Shown here piece by piece: positions 60,290-64,000 of a DNA stretch of 64,000 bases. Source of the DNA: Acidobacteriota bacterium (GTDB taxonomy: Bacteria > Acidobacteriota > Terriglobia > Bryobacterales > Bryobacteraceae). The notes beneath the pieces are model-generated. The model did not search any database, had not been told where the DNA came from, and worked only from the letters and a program-made list of their open reading frames with translations. The DNA lies in contig JANXRE010000175.1 in NCBI GenBank assembly GCA_025353165.1, positions 62,001 to 126,000 of the forward strand. The letters run 5' to 3'. The first letter of the stretch is position 1; each line of letters starts with the position of its first letter. A program made the position numbers and the translations under genes.

Positions 60290-61786
60290 CTAGCCGCCAT
60301 TCTGAATCAAGCGATAAACAGGTTTTAGAGTGGGGTACAGGGTGGTATAAATTTTGTGCCCGCGCGCGTACACGTTGGTTTCGTGGGGGCGCGGGTATAC
60401 GCATTTCACTTCGTGGACTACCGCGTGGCACGCTTCGGTTACGGTACCGAACACGCCACTTCCAACCAACGCCAGGATAGCCGCTCCGTAGGCGGAACCC
60501 TCCTGCATGTCGAGGGTCACCACCGGCTTCGCGAATACATCGGATAGCATCTGGCGCCAGAACGGGCTCTGCGCGCCGCCGCCGGAAACGCGAACGCTGT
60601 TCACCGGCACTCGCATCCCTTCGATGACGTCCAGGCAGTCTTTCTGGCTATACGACACCCCTTCGAGTACCGAACGGATCAAATCCGCGCGAGTGTGTTT
60701 GGCCGTGATGCCAATCCATCCGCCACGGGCGGCAGCGTCCAGATGCGGAGTCCGCTCGCCCATCAGGTAAGGCATCCAGTACAGGCCCTGCGAGCAAGGC
60801 GCGGCCGTCGCCGCTTCCGCCGTGAGCGAGTCGTACGGGACGCCGGGCGCAAGTTGATTGCGGAACCATTGCAGGCTGAGCCCGGCTCCCTGGGTTACTC
60901 CCATGACGTGCCAAGCGCCGCGGACCGCGTGGCAGAACGTGTGTACGCGCCCTTCCGGGTCGTATGCCGGTTTGCTGGTATGCGCAAACACCACGCCGGA
61001 AGTGCCAATCGTACACGAAACGATCCCGGATTCCACGATCCCGTTACCGACGGCGCCGGCCGCCTGATCGCCTCCGCCTCCCACCACCGGAGTGCCTTCC
61101 TGAAGGCCGGTTGCGTGCGCCGCCGCGCCGGTCAGCCGGCCCGATATGTCTTGCGATTCGTAGACGTAAGGCAGTATGGAACGATTCAAGCCGACGGCGT
61201 CGACGAGCTCGTTCGACCAGCGTCGATTCACGACATCGAACATGGCCGTGCCGCTGGCGTCGGAAACGTCGCTCGCGTACTCGCCCGTCAGCCGGAAACG
61301 CACATAGTCCTTCGGCAGCAAAACCTTGCGCATGCGCTCGAAGGACTTCGGTTCGTTGTCGCGGACCCACAGCAATTTGGGCAGAGTGAAGCCCGTGAGC
61401 ACGGGATTTGCTATGCAGTCCAGCACTTTCTTCTTGCCGACCTTGAGGTTGATCCAGTCCACCTGCGCCTGGCTGCGCTGGTCGCACCAGATGAGGGCCG
61501 GGCGGATCACTTCATCCCGTTCATCCAACAGCGTCAGCCCGTGCATCTGCCCGCTTAGCCCGATGGCGCGAACCGATTCCCCGGTCGCGCCCGCCTGCGC
61601 CAACACGCCGCGGATGGCCTGTTGAGCGGCGTCCCACCAGTTCTCGGGACGCTGCTCGGCCCACAGCGGGCGCTGCATGGTCATTTCTTCGTGAGGCGCC
61701 GTGCAGGCGTGGTGTACTCGCCCTTTTTCGTCGATGAGGAGGGCGCGGCTGCCGCCGGTGCCGATGTCAATCCCTAGCCAAAACAT
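60290..61786 (-). CDS. xylB: Xylulokinase
   Basis: A 498-residue FGGY kinase. WLGIDIGTGGSRALLID is the first ATP-site motif and GLSGQMHGLTLLDE the xylulokinase-type substrate strand. GGGGDQAAGAVGNGI follows, and VRVSGGGAQSPFWRQML is the FGGY signature 2 near the C-terminus. It phosphorylates D-xylulose for the pentose phosphate pathway. It lies 2 nt downstream of an ROK sugar kinase gene on the same strand, so the two form an operon. No xylose isomerase or transporter is in the window. Confidence 0.92.
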   Translation of the reverse strand: MFWLGIDIGTGGSRALLIDEKGRVHHACTAPHEEMTMQRPLWAEQRPENWWDAAQQAIRGVLAQAGATGESVRAIGLSGQMHGLTLLDERDEVIRPALIWCDQRSQAQVDWINLKVGKKKVLDCIANPVLTGFTLPKLLWVRDNEPKSFERMRKVLLPKDYVRFRLTGEYASDVSDASGTAMFDVVNRRWSNELVDAVGLNRSILPYVYESQDISGRLTGAAAHATGLQEGTPVVGGGGDQAAGAVGNGIVESGIVSCTIGTSGVVFAHTSKPAYDPEGRVHTFCHAVRGAWHVMGVTQGAGLSLQWFRNQLAPGVPYDSLTAEAATAAPCSQGLYWMPYLMGERTPHLDAAARGGWIGITAKHTRADLIRSVLEGVSYSQKDCLDVIEGMRVPVNSVRVSGGGAQSPFWRQMLSDVFAKPVVTLDMQEGSAYGAAILALVGSGVFGTVTEACHAVVHEVKCVYPRPHETNVYARGHKIYTTLYPTLKPVYRLIQNGG

Positions 61787-61788
61787 AT

Positions 61789-62715
61789 CTAGGAGTCCGC
61801 TCTCTGTTGGAGGAAGGGCAAATAGGCTGCGCCGAATAAGCCGGCTTCGTTTCCTAGTGTGGCCTTCTCCACTCGAGTATGAACGTTACGGTAAGTGAAC
61901 GATCTTAACTCAATCTGCTCCATCATTGGAGGAGCGAATAGATCCCACGCGGCCAGCACGCCCCCGCTCAGCAGGAATAGCGGGAAGTTGAACACGTTGA
62001 TGAGATTCGCGAGCGCGATCCCCAGCGCCTCTCCCATCGCGCGGAAACACATTTTGGCCTTCGCGTTCCCGGCTTCCGCAAGCTGGTAAACGGCCTCGGA
62101 GGTCAGATCCTCGCCCAAGCTGAGCATTCTGGCCATCGCGACAATTGCCGTAGCCGAGGCGTGCTTCTCCAGGCATCCGTAGTTCCCGCATCCGCAAGGG
62201 TTGCCGTTCGGAACCACGGTCATGTGGCCGAACTCGCCGGCCATGCCGACGAACCCGTGCAGGATGCGCCCTCCGGAAATAATGCCGCCGCCGATACCGG
62301 TGCCCAGCGTCAGCAACACCAGGTCCTGCACTTCCCTGCCCGCGCCGATCCACTTCTCGCCCATTGCCGCGGCGTTCGCGTCGTTCTCCAGAATCACCCG
62401 CGTGCCGAGGTGTTTTTCAATCTCGTCCCGCACCGGAAATCCGTCGAAACCCGGCAGGTTGTTGGAGCCGACGATGAGTCCTTTCTCGATCTCGATAAAT
62501 CCGGGTACTCCGATGCCCACGCCCATCAGCCGAGCGCCTCCCGCCTTATCCCGCATCGTCCGAATGGCGCCCACGATATCGGCCACGACCGCATCGCGCC
62601 CGGCGGACAGGTGCGTGCTCCCGCCGATCTTGTCGAGCATCGCGCCGTCGCGGCTAATCGCCGCCGCCCTGAGGTTGGTACCCCCAAGATCCACCCCTAT
62701 CGAGTATTCAGTCAT
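61789..62715 (-). CDS. ROK-family sugar kinase (glucokinase-like)
   Basis: A 308-residue kinase. YSIGVDLGGTNLRAAAI binds ATP phosphate. LENDANAAAMGE holds the catalytic Asp, TLGTGIGGGIISGG the second glycine-rich strand, and GEFGHMTV with CGCGNYGCLE the ROK zinc site (one His and three Cys). Members phosphorylate glucose, N-acetylglucosamine/mannosamine or fructose; glucose is the default guess. No DNA-binding domain is present, so it is an enzyme and not a repressor. The ATG at 62713-62715 is chosen within a longer open frame. Confidence 0.9.
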   Translation of the reverse strand: MTEYSIGVDLGGTNLRAAAISRDGAMLDKIGGSTHLSAGRDAVVADIVGAIRTMRDKAGGARLMGVGIGVPGFIEIEKGLIVGSNNLPGFDGFPVRDEIEKHLGTRVILENDANAAAMGEKWIGAGREVQDLVLLTLGTGIGGGIISGGRILHGFVGMAGEFGHMTVVPNGNPCGCGNYGCLEKHASATAIVAMARMLSLGEDLTSEAVYQLAEAGNAKAKMCFRAMGEALGIALANLINVFNFPLFLLSGGVLAAWDLFAPPMMEQIELRSFTYRNVHTRVEKATLGNEAGLFGAAYLPFLQQRADS

Positions 62716-62839
62716 CGCCGCAGCAATCATAACAGACCTTCCCGCCGCACCCGCAACACAAGAAACTTGCTTTGTTCCGGCTGCGTCCCGTGTACTGCCG
62801 GGAACGTCAGGTTTCTCGACCCTGTTGTCGAAATGGCGA

Positions 62840-63378
62840 AAAGGGGCTATACGGACGAGGCGGCTCGATAAGGTGGTCGGCATGGTCACGAACATCATCG
62901 AGACCAGGACATGATCCCGGCCTGCCCGGTGGACGATCGACAGCTCGGCCAGCGCCGTATGGATCTCGCTCTCAATCTGGTCGATCAGTACGCCGCATTT
63001 CTCTGGGATTGGTCGTGGGGCGACAGCATCCTCGAATAAATCCACCAATACGAGATGACGTTTGAGATGCGCCCCGATTTGCGCCTGCTGCTGCGGGCCG
63101 ACATCTGGCCGCACGCCGGACGAACCAGCTTTATTCACCTGCTCCGCGACAAGGACGCCGATACCGGCGGCGTGACTTTCGAAAAAGCGGTCGGCATGCG
63201 GCTGACGTTCCGGCAGCCGCCGCCCATCCAATGCTTCTCGAATCAGTTCCTTTTTTATCTGAATTCCAGCGTCGCGTCCAGCGCGTACGCAACCTGGGCC
63301 GCGATGAACGTCGCGCCGATCTCGGCTTTGCCCCCGGAGCGGTTCACATTTCAGGTCGTCAACATGTCGCTTGAGTAG
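62840..63378 (+). pseudogene. Remnant of an unknown gene
   Basis: The 689-bp stretch 62716-63404 has no intact gene. On the plus strand the pieces RLDKVVGMVTNIIETR, then RMDLALNLVDQYAAFLWDW in a second frame up to a stop near 63029, and MTFEMRPDLRLLLRADIWPH to FTFQVVNMSLE (63055-63378) look like protein sequence with natural composition. They could be parts of one gene broken by a stop and a frameshift. No family is recognised. It may equally be a real short gene at 63055-63378 (107 residues). Confidence 0.35.
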
Positions 63379-63404
63379 CGCCCGCCGCGATACACTAGCG
63401 GCGT

Positions 63405-64000
63405 ATGAAGATAGCCGTACTCGGTCTGGGGTTTATGGGCAGCACGCACCTCAAAGCCCTGCAGGCTCTCCCGGACGTCGAAATCGCGGCCGTGTGCAGC
63501 GCGACCCCATCGAAGCTCACCGGCGATCTCAGTGGGGTTCAAGGGAATATCGGAGGTCCGGGCGAGCGCTACGATTTCTCGCGCATCAAGACCTCGGCCG
63601 ACCCCGAGCCGATCCTGGCCGATCCCGAAATCGACGCCGTCGACATCTGCCTGCCGACGGACATGCATGCCGCCGTGGCCATCGAGGCTTTGCGCGCGGG
63701 CAAGCACGTTCTGGTCGAGAAGCCGATTGCGCTCGACGGCGATGCCGCGGATCGCGTACTGCGGGAAGCGGATCGGGCCGGAAAGATTCTCATGGCCGCG
63801 CAGGTGCTCCGCTTCATGCCGCCGTACGTCGGACTGCGTGGCGCGATGGCCGGCGGCGCGCTTGGCCTGATGAGATCGGCCCTGTTCCGCCGGCGCTGCG
63901 CCGCTCCTTTTTGGAGCTCGTGGCTGGCCGATCCGTCCAGGAGCGGCGGAGGCGTCTTCGACCTGCTGATCCACGATATCGACATGACGATCCATCTGTT
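63405..64000 (+). CDS. Gfo/Idh/MocA-family oxidoreductase (3' end outside window)
   Basis: The first 198 residues of an NAD(P)-dependent sugar or inositol dehydrogenase-like protein. KIAVLGLGFMGSTHLKAL is the nucleotide loop, DAVDICLPTDMHA the next strand, and HVLVEKPIAL contains the EKP lysine. GGGVFDLLIHDIDM begins the catalytic His/Asp segment just before the window ends. Family members oxidise or reduce a cyclic sugar hydroxyl. TACACT (63391-63396) lies 8 nt before the ATG and there is no SD, so the mRNA is probably leaderless. Confidence 0.88.
   Translation, partial: MKIAVLGLGFMGSTHLKALQALPDVEIAAVCSATPSKLTGDLSGVQGNIGGPGERYDFSRIKTSADPEPILADPEIDAVDICLPTDMHAAVAIEALRAGKHVLVEKPIALDGDAADRVLREADRAGKILMAAQVLRFMPPYVGLRGAMAGGALGLMRSALFRRRCAAPFWSSWLADPSRSGGGVFDLLIHDIDMTIHL

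Noticed and set aside
62716-63231. N-terminal extension of the ROK kinase
   Set aside because: Kinase homology begins at the ATG at 62715 and the upstream residues have no matching domain.

Overview
The window is GC-rich, gene-dense bacterial chromosome and reads as Acidobacteriota, probably the Solibacter/Bryobacter side (an inference from gene content; there is no rRNA). Supporting signs are the wreck of an acidobacterial-type ADOP/MacB permease, many secreted or lipoprotein orphans, SHOCT-tailed proteins, scattered double-hairpin repeats built on a GTGGCGCACGCACT core, and many starts that look leaderless. No tRNA, rRNA, CRISPR, complete IS element or prophage was seen. Both end genes run off the window.

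Left part (1-9.1 kb): an epoxide-hydrolase-like gene and a secreted esterase diverge from a 24-bp gap. They are followed by a class V aminotransferase, an M48 protease, a frameshifted VOC gene, a Tat-exported aldo/keto reductase and a lipoprotein. Next come a wrecked TIR / DUF433 / DUF5615 region and a bacterial homologue of galactocerebrosidase (GH59).

9.2-13.4 kb: a tightly coupled operon of a PEP-mutase/isocitrate-lyase-type lyase, both subunits of an aconitase-family hydro-lyase, an isocitrate/isopropylmalate-type dehydrogenase and a small membrane protein. The substrate is not evident. 13.4-19.2 kb: a lipoprotein, asparagine synthase and two glycosyltransferases. 19.2-22.2 kb (minus): DAHP synthase, an anchored protein and a PfkB kinase, preceded by what looks like a complete ribosome-mediated attenuator. 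Its 17-residue leader peptide has seven aromatic residues, and competing hairpins end in an 11-bp terminator. This is the most striking signal in the window.

22.3-30.2 kb (minus): two SHOCT-tailed proteins (one frameshifted) and an RND efflux operon (TolC, adaptor, pump) with a DUF2892 protein. 30.4-37.2 kb: cytochrome c, a small Cys-rich protein, an SDR, a zinc-finger protein, then MazG, a GNAT acyltransferase, a MenC/N-succinylamino acid racemase, a DMT exporter and an MFS exporter. 37.3-42.9 kb (plus): MscS channel, DUF1844, MBL hydrolase, RibF, M48 protease, DUF423.

42.9-51 kb: a GH3 fragment, then aminotransferase, TPR-like protein, type III polyketide synthase and flavoprotein (a likely phenolic-lipid locus), YceI, and a MoxR-type AAA+ ATPase coupled to a 605-residue protein of unknown function. 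51-64 kb: a membrane spermidine-synthase-like protein, the ADOP wreck, a lactonase and an (alpha/alpha)6-like secreted protein sharing a 23-bp divergent gap, two membrane-associated orphans, an APC permease, a fasciclin protein, an ROK kinase plus xylulokinase pair, a gene remnant, and the start of a Gfo/Idh/MocA oxidoreductase. The sugar kinases, GH59, GH3 remnant, esterase, lactonase and Gfo/Idh gene fit a soil heterotroph living on plant or microbial glycans.
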